Positions 31,454 to 42,640 of a stretch of DNA of 64,000 nucleotides are shown here, in pieces. The first letter of the stretch is position 1; the number at the start of each line of letters is the position of its first letter. The stretch spans positions 42,251,606-42,315,605 of the forward strand of contig CAMTDV010000003.1 in assembly GCA_947069175.1 (NCBI GenBank). Reading direction: 5' to 3'. Position numbers and translations under genes: made by a program. The stretch comes from Scalesia atractyloides (lineage: Eukaryota; Streptophyta; Magnoliopsida; Asterales; Asteraceae). The notes beneath the pieces are model-generated. The model had not been told where the DNA came from, ran no database searches, and was given only the letters and a program-made list of their open reading frames with translations.

Positions 31454-33356
31454 TTAACAAAATTTTAAAATTCAATATTTTAAGTTTACTTCGTACGAAA
31501 CAGTTTCTTCGTACAAGCTAAAATATCATGACAATTCAAGATTTGCTTCGTACAAACCAATTCCTCGTACGGGCCAATTCGTCATTCTAAAATGACCAAG
31601 TTTAATCAGAACTTAAAACTTGTAGATTTTAACAAATTGATAGTCGATTTTAGGGTTATAAGTGCCGATATTAACGTTTTTGAAGTCAATTTCAAGTTTT
31701 ACCGGTCCAATCTCCCTAGATCTAAGTTTTATGTCCGATTGGTTCAGATTTGACATTATAACAACTTGGTTTCTACAAAATTACCTTTCCCATTGCAAAA
31801 GGTGTGCAAATCAACCTTCCCAATGTGATTAGAATCGAAAATAAGCCAAGAAATGAAGTTTCAGCAAATGTTTCGTACAAAACCCTCTAACTCATTCAAC
31901 AGTTCTCAGAGATATATAAACTTATTTCGTACGAAGTTCAGAGGTTAATATAGTAGGCCATTTGCTTCTTACGAACTTGTTGGTTCGTACGAAATAACCA
32001 CACTTATTTCATACGAAGTAATGAATTTCGTATGAATCATCGCTGAAAACTTGAATTTTTTTATTTTTTTTATTTTTGAAATTTTCATTTTAAACCATTT
32101 TTATTTGTATAAAATCCACTCGGTTAACCAAGTCCAAGTTAATGACCCTCGTTGTCCGATTTTGTCTACCAAGTCCAAGTTAATGACCTTGGATGACCGT
32201 TTTTGACCAAAACAGATTTATTTTAACATGTAAAGTCTCAAATTAATGAACTTTATTAACGTTTAGATAAGTTTCCGAGAAAGATTAGCTCCCAACCCGT
32301 GGTTTCAATTCTCACTCAGCAGAATGTTGCTTTGATTTCAACCATCAGTGTCTTCAACAGGGGTAGACTAAAATAAATCTAAAAAGCTAAGGAAACTGAA
32401 AATCTTTTTGGGTTTTTCAAAGAAATTTATCAAAAATAACATACATATTTTTGTGAGTTCTGTGTCTTTAGAGAATCATATCAAGTATATAACAACTCAC
32501 CAGTACCATTGATCTTGGTCTACTCATTAAGTTTTAACGAGATTTACTTAGATTGCCAATATACTTGTCCTTTTAAACTTCTTCTCGTTTCTCAATTGTT
32601 TCAAGATATGTTAGGTAGATTTAGAAACATGAACTAACTGTGTTTCCCATCTCTGAATATACTCCTACATCGAGATTCCCAGAATATCATTTTACAGGTG
32701 AATATATCTAATTGATATATGTAAAAGGGTGAGTGCGAGACCTTGAGAGCTCAGGTTAGTATATCCATACATAAAAAGAGATGGAGGCTCGTCTTTCGGT
32801 GGTGTTCCATACATAGAATCTTTTATACTGCAATTGTCAAAAAGTTTATGACAAAATGATTTTTATGCAGCTTGGGCGAATAATATGTAAAGTATTATAC
32901 AAAGTTCTAGGCCATTGCTTCTGCAAAATCAGAAGAACTCGGATAATACTCCGGATATCGATCAAATATAAAGACCTAGTATCGCAGAATCTGGCATTCT
33001 CTCAAACGAAATTTCGGAGTACTAAGTCCATATATCCGAGAGATGTTAACCCACAAGTTATTCAGTTTGACTTTTTATGTTTATATCCCGAAAACAAATT
33101 ACTGAACGAATAAAGCCTACTGGCACATCCTCAGTAAGACCTGTTTAAACAACTTGTTTAACATTCCAATTCTTTAGCATACTATGACTGTCTTTTTGAT
33201 ATAATATGTTCTCCTTTTCACAAAAACTCTTTTTGAATTTTATAATGTTTTTGAATTTTCCCCAAACATTCTCCCCCTAAAATCAAAAACATATTTTTGG
33301 ATTTTTTAGAATTTTTAAGAAAAAATATACATAAAAGCGTCCAACCGATGAAAAAT
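31454..33356 (-). other. SIRE-C noncoding region between pol and extra ORF
   Basis: This stretch carries exact TTCGTACGAA copies at about 31418, 31492, 31926 and 31984, and a G-rich AGGGGGAG word on the minus strand at 33271-33284. It has no coding frame. Parts of 32880-33300 resemble the tail of SIRE-B. Confidence 0.6.
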
Positions 33357-33820
33357 TCACATCAGGCCGTCACCATCCTCAAACTCAACCTCATGTATAT
33401 CCCCTGATATCAGATATTTTAAACCATTTAACTTTAAAAGATTTTTGAATCTTGTTTCATCAAAAGCTTTGGTATAAATATCTGCCTTTTGGTCATCAGT
33501 GTGGATTTTCTCAATTCTAACCAACTTTTTCTCGTAGCAATCACGGATAAAGTGGTGTCGAATCTCGATATGTTTAGTGTGTGAGTGTTGGAAAGAGTTT
33601 TCGGTGATATCAATTGCGGCCTGATTATCTACATATATTGGCATATCAAGAAATTGCAGTCCAAAGTCTCTCATTTGTTGTCGAATCCAGAGTATCTGGG
33701 CACAACAACTGGATGCTGAAACGTACTCAGCCTCACAAGTAGAGAGAGCGACCGCGGTCTGTTTCTTGCACTGCCACGTTACCAAACGGGTTCCAAGAAC
33801 TGGCAGCCAGCCGTTGTAGA
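33357..33820 (-). pseudogene. SIRE-C RNase H
   Basis: This is the ribonuclease H domain at the end of copia pol, which removes RNA from RNA-DNA hybrids. It contains TAVALSTCEAEYVSASSCCA with the catalytic glutamate region, IYVDNQAAIDITENSFQHSH with the DN pair, and TKHIEIRHHFIRDC. It ends GDGLM, a normal C terminus for this lineage. The upstream part (33785-33820) reads NTKSTTAGCQFL in another frame after a stop in the YSD region, so it is broken. Confidence 0.88.
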
Positions 33821-33862
33821 TTTAGTATTCAGTTTACAACATCTGACATCAGAATCCGAGTA

Positions 33863-35116
33863 TCATGCAAGATTAAAATCATCATGTCTAGGGTACCACA
33901 AGCTGGTGCTTGGAAAACCCTTCAGATATCTCAATATGCGTTTGACAGCAAGCAGGTGTGACTCTCTTGGATTAGACTGAATACCGGCGCACAGGCATGT
34001 TGGATACATGATATCAGATCGAGAAGCCGTAAGATGCATCAAGGATCCGATCATGGAGCGGTATAAAGTTTCGTCAACTTTTTCTCCAATAAGATCTGGA
34101 CAAATGTCGTGATTTGGAGCTAACGGGTCAGATGCTTGTTTAGTTCCTGTCATATTGAATTTCTCCAATATGTCATGAACATACTTTGTCTGATGAATAA
34201 AGATACCATCAGGAAACTGATCGACCTGAAGTCCTAGAAAGAACTTCATCTCCCCCATTGCGCTCATTTCAAATTTGCACTTCATGACTTCTTCGAAGTC
34301 TTTACACAACTTATCATTTGTCGATCTAAAGATAATATCATCCACATATATTTGTACGATGATTAAATGCCCATCTACTTCCTTTGTGAAGAGGGTAGAA
34401 TCTACTGTTCCTCTTAAAGTCGTTGTCTAGAAGATGACTTGACAATGTTTCATACCAATCTCTCGGGGCTTGATGAAGACCGTATAAGGCTTTGTTCAGA
34501 AGGTAGACCTTGTCTTTGTGCACTGGATTAACAAACCCCGGCGGTTGGCCGACGTACACCTCTTTCATTTTTCTGTATAAGAAAGCAGATTAACATCTAA
34601 CTGGTACACCTTGAACCCTTTCCATGAGGCAAAGGCCAAGAATATGCGAATTGCTTCAAGACGAGCAACTGGGGCGTAGACTTCAGTATAGTCTATCCCT
34701 TCTTGCTGTTGAAAACCTTGAACCACAAGTCGAGCTTTGTTGCGTACTACAACTCCTCGATCGTCTCTTTTGCACTTGAAGACCCATCTTGTGTTAATCT
34801 TTTTGTGATGAGCTGGCAGGTCAACAAGCTTCCAGACTCCAAGTTTCTGGAATTGAAGCAACTCCTCCTGCATCGCATCCACCCAACTTTCTTCTAACGC
34901 GTCTTTCCAGCTTCCTGGCTCAACCTGAGAAACAAAACAACTATTAGAAAGTCGAGTTTGAAGTGGAGCAATACTAGTATAGAAACAGCTTAGATCTTTA
35001 TTGATCTGATTGCGAGTTTGCACTCCGATTTGTAAGTTGCCTATAATGTTCTCTGAAAAATGATATGAAAGTGTTCTTGGCATCACTTCGGTTAGAACAT
35101 CTACTTGTCGTTGCAA
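33863..35116 (-). pseudogene. SIRE-C reverse transcriptase
   Basis: This is a copia reverse transcriptase in three frame blocks. The first holds SWKDALEESWVDAMQEELLQ, VWKLVDLPAHHKKINTRWVF and ARLVVQGFQQQEGIDYTEVY. The second holds EVYVGQPPGFV and LNKALYGLHQAPRDWYETL. The third holds the catalytic YVDD at 34337-34348 (QIYVDDIIF), followed by GEMKFFLGLQVDQFPDGIF and SLMHLTASRSDIMY. The YVDD pair is intact, but frame changes near 34567 and 34350 prevent a single product. A stop separates it from RNase H. Confidence 0.92.
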
Positions 35117-35208
35117 ATTCGTTAGAACTTCATCAACGATCGGTACAGACGAAGAGGCTTCTTTCTAGCATTAGACTGAACAGCCTGTTCTTTCAAAAAG
35201 CTTTCAAT

Positions 35209-35547
35209 CTATTCAGATCCTTCATCGGAACTGGATCCTCCATCATTGAAATTTGGTTCCCGATCAGAGTCAGCATCAGCATTCGGTTGGGCAAACGATT
35301 CGAAAGTATTGACATTTGGTGCAGGAACAGTAACTTGATCAGAAGAGCTTTGATCGACATCAGACGTGTTGACCGGTAATGATGTAGAAATCACCAATGG
35401 TCTAGCAACTTGTTCTTGATTAGATAACTGATGCTGTTGAAAGAGCACAACAAGTTCTTCTTCTGTTGGCACATCTGGTAGATCAAACGAATCCCACAAT
35501 CCATCATAGTTAAACAGCCACAGATCCCCAAGTTTCTGCGTAGGCAT
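35209..35547 (-). pseudogene. SIRE-C integrase-RT linker
   Basis: This acidic, serine-rich linker (SDVDQSSSDQVTVPAPNVNT and similar) connects the integrase C terminus to RT. No domain is expected here; it belongs to the same polyprotein. Confidence 0.65.
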
Positions 35548-35586
35548 TGTATATCTTTGACAATCTACATGCTGCGCTAGAATGAC

Positions 35587-36236
35587 CTAGTTCAGACTCG
35601 GCAAGAAGACTCGTTTATGAGGAGTAGCATAACCGACGAAAAAAACTTCCAAGGATTTGGCTCCAAATTTACCAGCCGGGTCCAGAACGGTACATGGTGA
35701 TCCAAAAGGCTCCAAAAAAGCTAAGTTGGGCTTTCCTTGATTCAGTAACTCGAAACATGTCTTTTTGTGAGGCTTAACTGTCAACACACGATTCAGGATA
35801 TAACACGCTGACGCTACTGCTTCACTCCAAAAACTGATCGGTAATTTCGAATCAGCTAACATTGTTCTGGCAGTCTCCGTCAGTGTGCGATTCTTTCGTT
35901 CAGCTACTCCATTTTGTTGTGGAGTATAGGGGGCGTTGAATTCATGAAGAATCCCCTTTTCATTGCAGAACTCTTGCATCTCTTGTTCTTGAATTTCGTT
36001 CCATTATCACTGCGAATTCTCTTGATGGGCAAGTGATATAGATTTTCTAGTTTTTTGAAGAGTATCATAAGAGTTTCAAACGTTTTATCCTTACTCTCCA
36101 GAAAGAAAACCCATGAGAATCTAGAATAATCATCTGTAACGACAAGGCAGTATAAATCTCCAGAAATACTTTTGACATTGACTGATCCAAAGAGATCCAT
36201 GTGTAGCCTTTCTAGTGGTAGCTTTGTCGAATTCAA
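35587..36236 (-). pseudogene. SIRE-C integrase core and C-terminal domain
   Basis: Integrase joins element DNA to the host chromosome. The catalytic D-D-E core is visible: LHMDLFGSVNVKSISGDLYC with VVTDDYSRFSWVFF (first Asp), IRSDNGTKFKN (second Asp), and PYTPQQNGVAERKNRTL with the catalytic Glu. The C-terminal part carries FWSEAVASACYILNRV and GSPCTVLDPAGKFGAKSLEV, then FFVGYATPHKR. A frame change near 35985 splits the gene into two overlapping frames. Confidence 0.92.
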
Positions 36237-36263
36237 CAGCTTTCTCGGGTGTGATTTCTTATG

Positions 36264-36832
36264 TTACTTCCCCTTTTTACAGCTCAGACAATCATCAGAT
36301 AAATGAAAACTTTTCAGATTAACACCCTCCACTAGGTCGTTATGCACAAGAAAATTCATCTTGCGAAGATGAATGTGCCCCATCTTTCGATGCCATAATA
36401 TCGACTCTTTCTCAGTAGCTTTTGACACAAAGCATTGAACTTTCTTTGACGTGGTAGAAGCGATGCTCATATCAAGAACATATAAATCATTTTCTCTCGG
36501 AGCTCGCATCAAAATCCATTCCTCCAAAATTTTAAAACCGGGTTTTAAGATTAGACATTCATTATCGTTGAAATACGTCGTGAACTTCTTGTCACAAATT
36601 TGTGAGATTCTAAGTAAATTATTCTCAAGCTCAGCAATATAGTTCACTATATCAAATGAAACAACTCCGTTTGTGAGAATCCCTTCCTGCCTCCCTGTGT
36701 TCCAGCAAAACCTACATACCCTCCACGGATAGCTTTGACTTCGTTGAGCAATGCAAGCATCCATGTCATGTGGCGAGACGCTCCACTATCCATTATCCAT
36801 TTTGACAATATCGAACGCTGGAGCCCCTGCAC
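36264..36832 (-). pseudogene. SIRE-C protease and GAG-pre-integrase region
   Basis: The protease motif WIMDSGASRHMT is at about 36764-36800. It is followed in shifted frame by NGVVSFDIVNYIAELENNLL and the region common to copia elements. The zinc-binding GAG-pre-integrase block reads LWHRKMGHIHLRKMNFL with a closing CLSCKKGK (His, His, Cys, Cys). It leads into the integrase after a stop at 36264. The protease aspartate is intact; the frame change lies near 36690. Confidence 0.88.
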
Positions 36833-38196
36833 ACATGATTAATGAGACTATTTAAACAAAGAAACCCAAGCCTGTTTGGTCTTGGGTGGGTTTGGAATGT
36901 CAAATTTTGGACCCACTTTGTTTTTATCAATATTTTTAAGCTTAGTTTTGTTTGGAACAGAAGGTTTTTGTTCAACTTGGATGATTTGACTTTGACAACT
37001 TTAGCAACTCATTATTGTGTTTGCAGTTTAGCCTTTTTCACATAAAATTTTGAATTTTCTTGACGATTTTTGTTTGATGTTTCACCAATTTCATATTTAG
37101 ATTGACTTTGGATAATTGGTTTAACATTTTGATAAGATTCATTATTTTTTTTAAGAATTTGTTTCGGCACAAACATGGGTGCTTTTTGCTTTTCATCCTT
37201 GGTGAACTTTTTCGAATATGAAACAGGTTTTGGACTTTCTTGTGAACAATATCGTGCGATATGCCCAACTTTCTTACATTTAAAGCATGTCCTGCTGTCC
37301 TTATGAACAGAGGTATCCAAAACTTGCTTCTGTTTTTGTTTCTCCTTTTCTTTAAGAAAATCATCGTTTGATCGTGTTCCGATGATCTCTTTTTCTTTCT
37401 CGGTTGTAGTCCCAAAAAAAATTTGATTTTCTTTGTAAAATTCAATTTTTGGGACATGTTATTCCTATGTTGCTTCTGAAAACCCAACCCTGCCCGTTTT
37501 TTTCGGATATTCTCTATTCTTATGATAGTAGGGTCTGTTATCAATTTTTGATTTAGAGTAGAAAGATACATCATGTTTATCTAAATCAGCATGACTTACC
37601 TCCATTAGCTTGAACATTTTATCCACACAATCCATTTTCACATTCTGGATCGGAAAGTCCTCATCCAAAAATAGTTTATCAGATCCTTTCATTTTGTAAA
37701 CTATGACATTGGGATCAACATTTAAACCATTATCTGATATATCATCAGACTTAGACTCAGCAGATTTTTCAGACTCAAAAATCTCAGATTCACTTATTAA
37801 AACCTTTTCAACCACATTGTTTACCGGCTTTTTGCATGCATAACTATTCCACATGGGTGGTGGAACTCGATCATAACTTGAACTTTTTGTTTCATCATTT
37901 TTAGATTCATCATTCTTTTTGATTTTGGGTAAAATATGATCGATGATGTATGAGCTTGTTGAATAACTGATTAACAGTTTGTTAACCCGTTCAGATTCAA
38001 TTTTAATTTTCTCAAGCTCACTTTTGAGCTCAGCAATAGTGTTCAAAAGGATGTTTATAGCCATTTGTTTATCCATCACTATTGCTTTAAGCATCATAAG
38101 TGTTGCATCATTTTCTCTAAGTGCTTTATTATATTGTTTAACAGATGCACTCAATTTGTCATACACTTCCTTTGTAGATTTGTAATTGCTGGACAA
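36833..38196 (-). pseudogene. gag: SIRE-C Gag extension with coiled coil and second zinc knuckle
   Basis: This continues the Gag of 40157-38151 after a frame shift. A long heptad-rich helix (KAIVMDKQMAINILLNTIAE, LKSELEKIKIESERVNKLL) predicts a coiled coil. It is followed by the conserved DEDFPIQNVKMDCVDKMF block. A second knuckle, CFKCKKVGHIARYC, lies at about 37245-37290. Lysine-rich sequence and the linker to the protease follow (SKWIMDSGAS starts after 36830). SIRE-B has all of these in the same order. Several frames are used, so it is not one ORF. Confidence 0.75.
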
Positions 38197-40157
38197 TTGT
38201 CTGTTAAACTTTTCAATTCAGCATATCGGGTGTCTTTCACAGAACATTCACCACATGGCTCTACACATTTTAAACAAGGTTTTTCAACCATAATCTCGGA
38301 CATTGACTTGTTTACCTCATTGTCGTTGGCCATGCAAGCTTTAATGATATCTTCTGAAAACTTTTCCATCTTCTCATCGGTTTTGACTTCTTCAACCGGC
38401 TTCTTTTGCTCTTCACATGTTGAATGTTGACTTGGTGCAAAGTAACCTACAAAAGTCTTTAAGATATCATTAGGCAAAAGGTGTTTGAACGAACCGTTCA
38501 AAAGCTCCTCCTCTTCTGATGAAGTATGGTAATAGTAATCATCATCATCAGGTCCTTCATCAAAAGACGCCCCTGATTCTTCTTCAGGTTCCTCTATAAT
38601 CTCAGCAACCAAAGCCAAACTCTTTCCCTTTGAAATATACTTGTTCCAATTAAATCCTTCATCTTCTTGAGTAACAACCAACGCTTTACCTTTGGTTTCA
38701 GGCTGCTTGTCTTCAATCGGCACCATTCTGGTACTTAGCTGAGGTCGGTGGTAGATCGCTCTCTTGTAGTAATCATCAGCGAAAGGATTATGGTTTCCTT
38801 GAACCTCTCTGTTAGGACATTCTCTCTTGAAATGACCTTTCTCCCGACACTTAAAATAAGTAACTTTGGATTTATCAAATCCAAGTTTCTCATCCAAACC
38901 TCCCAAGTTTTGTTTACCGGTAATCTCCATAAATCTCTGTGCGCGACTAACAATTGAAGCCATACACCATTTTATGTCTATCAACTCCATCTCAACCGGG
39001 TCTATTTGATCATAATCTTCACATGTCATTTCAAAATTTTCGATCTTCCCAGCAACTAGACTATCATAAGACTCAAGAACCGAAGCTAGTAGAGACATAT
39101 GTTGCTTTGTTGTCTTGTCATCGAATTTTTGTGCATTCTGAAAATCAACAGCAATGTTGCATTGCAAAACTCTTTGAGTAGAATGAGATGATGAAGTAGT
39201 TTGGTTGTTCTGGGGTTTACTTGATCCGTAAGATGACGGTTGGCTTGAAGGCGTGTTTGGATCAACTGTTGAAAATGATTGAAAGCCACTGGTCTGATTT
39301 GGTGGTGTTCTTGGCAAGCTGTAAGCACTAAAAGCTGTCTGGATCTTTGGCGCATGAATTTGAGCTGCAGAACTGTTCTTGAAGTAAAGATTAACATCTT
39401 GTTGAACTTGTACAGTCTTATTCTTTGCCGTTTTTTGCATTTCCAGTTCATGACCCTCCAGTCTTTCTATGAAACGAGGTAGCGAGAAATTGCTATAATC
39501 AGTTCCATTCTTTAGTATGGTCAAATAAGTAGACCATTCGCCTTGCGGTAGAGAATCAGCCAATTTGTCAACAAGTTCTTCATTGGTTTTTATGATTCCC
39601 ATTCTTTTCATTTGAACCATTAAATGACAGTATCTCTTAATCAGTTGCTTCACAGTTTCACCTTTGATTAGTGTGAAAAAATCAAACTCTTTGCTCAATA
39701 ACACCCTTTTACTCTTTCTAAGTTGAGCACCTCCTTGGAACTTCAGTCGGAGAGCATTCCACAGTGATTGAGCATCGTCGTCATGTTGAAGTAAAGCCAA
39801 AATATCTTCTTTAATCGATTGTTGTAGAATATTCATCATTTTCTCTTCATTGATAAACCTTTCATGTTCGACATCTGATAATTGAGCAAGGGTCTTCTCA
39901 AGGCCATTCTCACCAACTGGTGCTATATATTTCGCTTCAATTGCAAACCAGCAAATAAAGTGGTTAGCCTGCATCCTGTTCATGAAACGCTCACTCCAGC
40001 TATCAAAATCTTCTAAATTCATGAGCTTTGGCGGTTTTGTCATAGTGCCCATTTCGTTCTCAAGATTGATATTCTGAGCTGTTGTGGTTGTGACAACTGA
40101 TGTGGCGAACGCGTTATAAAATTCTTCAAACATTTTCCTGTAACAATTTAAAAACAC
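38151..40157 (-). CDS. gag: SIRE-C Gag, long intact frame with degenerate first knuckle
   Basis: This 668-residue open frame is the best preserved in the window. The real start is probably the second methionine (MFEEFYNAFATSVV, 40133). The N-terminal half has the copia Gag core: WSERFMNRMQANHFICW, MMNILQQSIKEDILALLQHD, SLWNALRLKFQGGAQLRKS and VKQLIKRYCHLMVQMKRMGI. A glutamine/serine-rich linker follows, then MELIDIKWCMASIVSRAQRF. The zinc knuckle reads YFKCREKGHFKREC: its first cysteine is tyrosine (TAT for TGT), so zinc binding is likely impaired. NHNPFADDYY follows, as in SIRE-B. The C-terminal third is acidic. The frame ends 46 bases into the coiled-coil frame (38196), a probable frameshift site from decay. 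Confidence 0.88.
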   Translation of the reverse strand: MFLNCYRKMFEEFYNAFATSVVTTTTAQNINLENEMGTMTKPPKLMNLEDFDSWSERFMNRMQANHFICWFAIEAKYIAPVGENGLEKTLAQLSDVEHERFINEEKMMNILQQSIKEDILALLQHDDDAQSLWNALRLKFQGGAQLRKSKRVLLSKEFDFFTLIKGETVKQLIKRYCHLMVQMKRMGIIKTNEELVDKLADSLPQGEWSTYLTILKNGTDYSNFSLPRFIERLEGHELEMQKTAKNKTVQVQQDVNLYFKNSSAAQIHAPKIQTAFSAYSLPRTPPNQTSGFQSFSTVDPNTPSSQPSSYGSSKPQNNQTTSSSHSTQRVLQCNIAVDFQNAQKFDDKTTKQHMSLLASVLESYDSLVAGKIENFEMTCEDYDQIDPVEMELIDIKWCMASIVSRAQRFMEITGKQNLGGLDEKLGFDKSKVTYFKCREKGHFKRECPNREVQGNHNPFADDYYKRAIYHRPQLSTRMVPIEDKQPETKGKALVVTQEDEGFNWNKYISKGKSLALVAEIIEEPEEESGASFDEGPDDDDYYYHTSSEEEELLNGSFKHLLPNDILKTFVGYFAPSQHSTCEEQKKPVEEVKTDEKMEKFSEDIIKACMANDNEVNKSMSEIMVEKPCLKCVEPCGECSVKDTRYAELKSLTDNCPAITNLQRKCMTN

Positions 40158-40674
40158 ACTTTTGAAACAAACTAGTTAGTGCAGAAAAAAAAGTTTCATG
40201 CGAATGACAGATACTTCGTGCTAATGAAACTCATTCGTAAGAATCCCAATGTTCAAACAATATGAATTTCACACAACAAAACCTCGTGCGAACAAGTTGT
40301 TCGTGCGAGTAAGATTCTCGTACGATTGTTAAGTTCGGGCGAAATACTTGGTAAATTCTGAAAATTTGTAAAATTTTATGAACCTTTTAGAATTCGTTCG
40401 TACGAAATATCAATTCATAGGAAACAATTAAGTCTCCAAACATATGATTTTTACCGATTTCAACATGATTTAGTCCGATTTTAGGTCCGAATTTCTTAAG
40501 GATTGATTAGAATGTAGATTAACGTGAGTTCCTAGAATCCTAGTCCATTTCGTCCACAAATTTGTCCAAAATCCAGTTCAGTTCGGGAAAGTGATGAAGA
40601 TGAAAGTGAATCCAAGTCTGGAATAGTTAGTAGCCTGCAACTACTTGTCGTTTGTGTGTAGATCAGATCTCAAA
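40158..40674 (-). other. SIRE-C untranslated leader
   Basis: No gene is seen. It is rich in TTCGTACGAA variants (exact at about 40396-40405, others at 40195-40330). It runs from the primer site to the Gag start. Confidence 0.65.
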
Positions 40675-40686
40675 GCTCTGATACCA
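40675..40686 (-). other. SIRE-C primer binding site
   Basis: Minus-strand TGGTATCAGAGC stands two bases after the 5' LTR and is complementary to the 3' end of initiator methionine tRNA. SIRE-B has the same site and spacing. Confidence 0.95.
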
Positions 40687-40688
40687 CT

Positions 40689-41152
40689 TGTGAACGGGGA
40701 TTGTGCTCCCGAAATGAGCAACCAACCTAATCTCACTCAACTAGCATAGGCGGAATTCATTACTAGAGTGGTAGACAAAACGAACAAGATAGAACTTACT
40801 GTTTAACTGCTTCTGTTGTATTAAAAGACGTTCAAGTACAGACGCGAGTAAACAAACTGGCAGAGCTTCGCCATACCAATTGACCAATCACTACTCAGCT
40901 CTAACACAACACTCCTCTATTTATAGGTCGACATGACTCATACTAGAGTGTGTGTTAAACAGTGAATATGCTTCGTACGAGTATGTGCTCCGTACGAGTA
41001 AAACACTCGTACGAACCACTTTGTTTTGCTCGTACGAACCAAACTAACAAAATATATAAAATTTACATTTTAACATATAAACATTGACATGAAAGCTCTA
41101 TATACATTACAGACACATCCAAGACATAGGCAATAGACATTATGCACCAACA
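40689..41152 (-). repeat. SIRE-C 5' LTR
   Basis: This LTR is 464 bp, equal in length to the 3' copy. The promoter TATAAATAG is at 40917-40925. TCGTACGA words cluster at 40975-41040, upstream of the promoter. It is followed on the plus side by the target duplication AATCT. Confidence 0.95.
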
Positions 41153-41157
41153 AATCT

Positions 41158-41842
41158 CTTAGCTCATCCACAATATCCAGATCTTGAATCAGGTTTTCAT
41201 TATTTATTTGAGGATCACTAATGCTTGTTCTGGCCGTAAGAACCACCATCTTTGTTGGGATTACAGCCTCAGTTCCAAAAACTAGAGAGAAAGGAGTTTG
41301 GCCAGTAGCATTCTTTGGAGTGTTCTATCTGCCCAAAGGACATATGGCAACTCTTCAGTCCACTTCCCTTTCTTGGACCTAAGTTTTTTCTTCAAGTTGT
41401 TGATGGTGATCTTGTTGCTTGACTCTGCTTGGCCATTAGATTGTGGATAAACTGGTGTGTATGTTATCATCTTGATTCACCAACTGTCACAAAAGCTAGT
41501 AGTTCTACTTCCAATAAATTGGGAACCATTATCACATATAATTTTAGAAGGAATTCCAAATCTAATAATAATGTTTCTCTTAATGAAGGATATAACTTCC
41601 TTTTCTCTAACTTGAATGAAAGCTTCTACTTCTATCCATTTGGAGAAGAAATTAGTCATGGCTAGCATAAATACTTTTCCTCCTAGTGCCTTTGGAAGTT
41701 TACCAACTATATCCATTCCCCATTTCATAAATGGCCAAGAGGAAATTATTGGATATAAAGGCTCTACTGGTTGATGTAAGATGTTGCTATGTCTTTGGAA
41801 AGCATCACACTTCCTTGCATAATCTACTGCATCCTTCTTCAT
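41158..41842 (-). pseudogene. Gypsy-2 integrase, zinc-finger end and catalytic core
   Basis: This is Ty3/gypsy integrase. KKDAVDYARKCDAFQRHSNI gives the second half of the zinc-binding region (C-x2-C reduced to C-D-A-F). The catalytic core follows: WPFMKWGMDIVGKLPKALGG (first Asp), FGIPSKIICDNGSQF (second Asp), then YTPVYPQSNGQAESSNKITI with the Glu. A frame change lies near 41475 and another near 41325 (ADRTLQRM for the usual ADRTTPKNATGQTPF). The C-terminal end is at 27245-27491, separated by SIRE-C. Confidence 0.88.
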
Positions 41843-41914
41843 TATGGGCCAGTAGTAACCTGTTCTAAGGATCCTTGAGAATAGTGCTCTGCCCCCAGTG
41901 TGGTTTCCACAGTC

Positions 41915-42640
41915 TCATTCATGAAAATCCTTTAAGACCTCTTGAATCTCTGGATCCTCAATGCATCGCAAGTAGGGACCTACAAGAGATCTTTTATACA
42001 AAGTGTTATTTAATATAATAAATTGAGATACCTTAATCCTGAAGGCTCTAGGATTCTCCCATGCGGGAATTTCCCCATTTTGAATGTACTTCATAATTGG
42101 AAGGCTCCATGATCCTGAATTCGGCTGCATATCATTAGGTACAAATGCAGTATCCTTAACCATTTCCAGAGCTTCATTTTCCTCAATTGCAGGAAAAAGA
42201 ATGTGGATAATCGGTACCCTCACATCTTCTAGTATCTTTAAGGATGATCCTAGATTTGCCAACGCATCTGCCCCAACATTTTCTTCTCTAGGTACCTGCT
42301 TTATACTGAAAGAATCGAAAGCATTTGCTAGTTTTGGCAATTTCTAAATATTTAATTAATTTCTCACCCTTCACAGCATATGAGCCATTGTAATGGTTAG
42401 TAATTAGCAATGAGTCTATGTATACTTGAAGATACCAGATCCTTATTTGTTTAGCTAATTGCAAACCTGCTATTAGTGCCTCATATTCTGCTTCATTGTT
42501 AGTTGTCTGAAACTCACAAGTAATGGACTGGGTATTATGTTCCCTTGTGGTGATTTGTAGTATTCCTAGCCCAGTTCCTTTGATATTTCAGGCTCCATCA
42601 GTGAAAAGTATCCAAGGATCCTTGGTCTCTTCAAGCTGTT
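41915..42640 (-). pseudogene. Gypsy-2 second RNase H and integrase N-terminal zinc region
   Basis: The upper part (42640-42350) translates to an RNase H of the extra type found in Tat elements, with NNEAEYEALIAGLQLAKQIR and DSLLITNHYNGSYAVKGEKL. It continues as FDSFSIKQVPREENVGADAL with ANLGSSL, the C-terminal helix with its DAL motif. The rest (LYKRSLVGPYLRCIEDPEIQ, then EVLKDFHE) is the region before the integrase zinc finger. The reading shifts near 42345. A second RNase H after the first is a marker of the Tat lineage. Confidence 0.78.

Larger units (their letters stand above)
27492..41152 (-). mobile_element. SIRE-C: complete 13.66-kb SIRE/Maximus copia element
   Basis: Both LTRs are 464 bp with ends TGTTGGTGC and CCGTTCACA, and perfect AATCT duplications flank the element (27487-27491 and 41153-41157). 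Order on the minus strand: LTR, primer site for initiator tRNA, leader, Gag with two knuckles, protease, GAG-pre-integrase, integrase, RT, RNase H, a 1.9-kb noncoding stretch, the extra ORF, polypurine tract, LTR. I counted 25 differences between the LTRs (about 5.4%). Several stops and frameshifts show it is no longer active. It interrupts the integrase gene of Gypsy-2. Confidence 0.95.

Noticed and set aside
41429..41665. Plus-strand ORF over the integrase core
   Set aside because: It is the complement of the Gypsy-2 integrase, whose catalytic motifs are on the minus strand. It shows no motif of its own.
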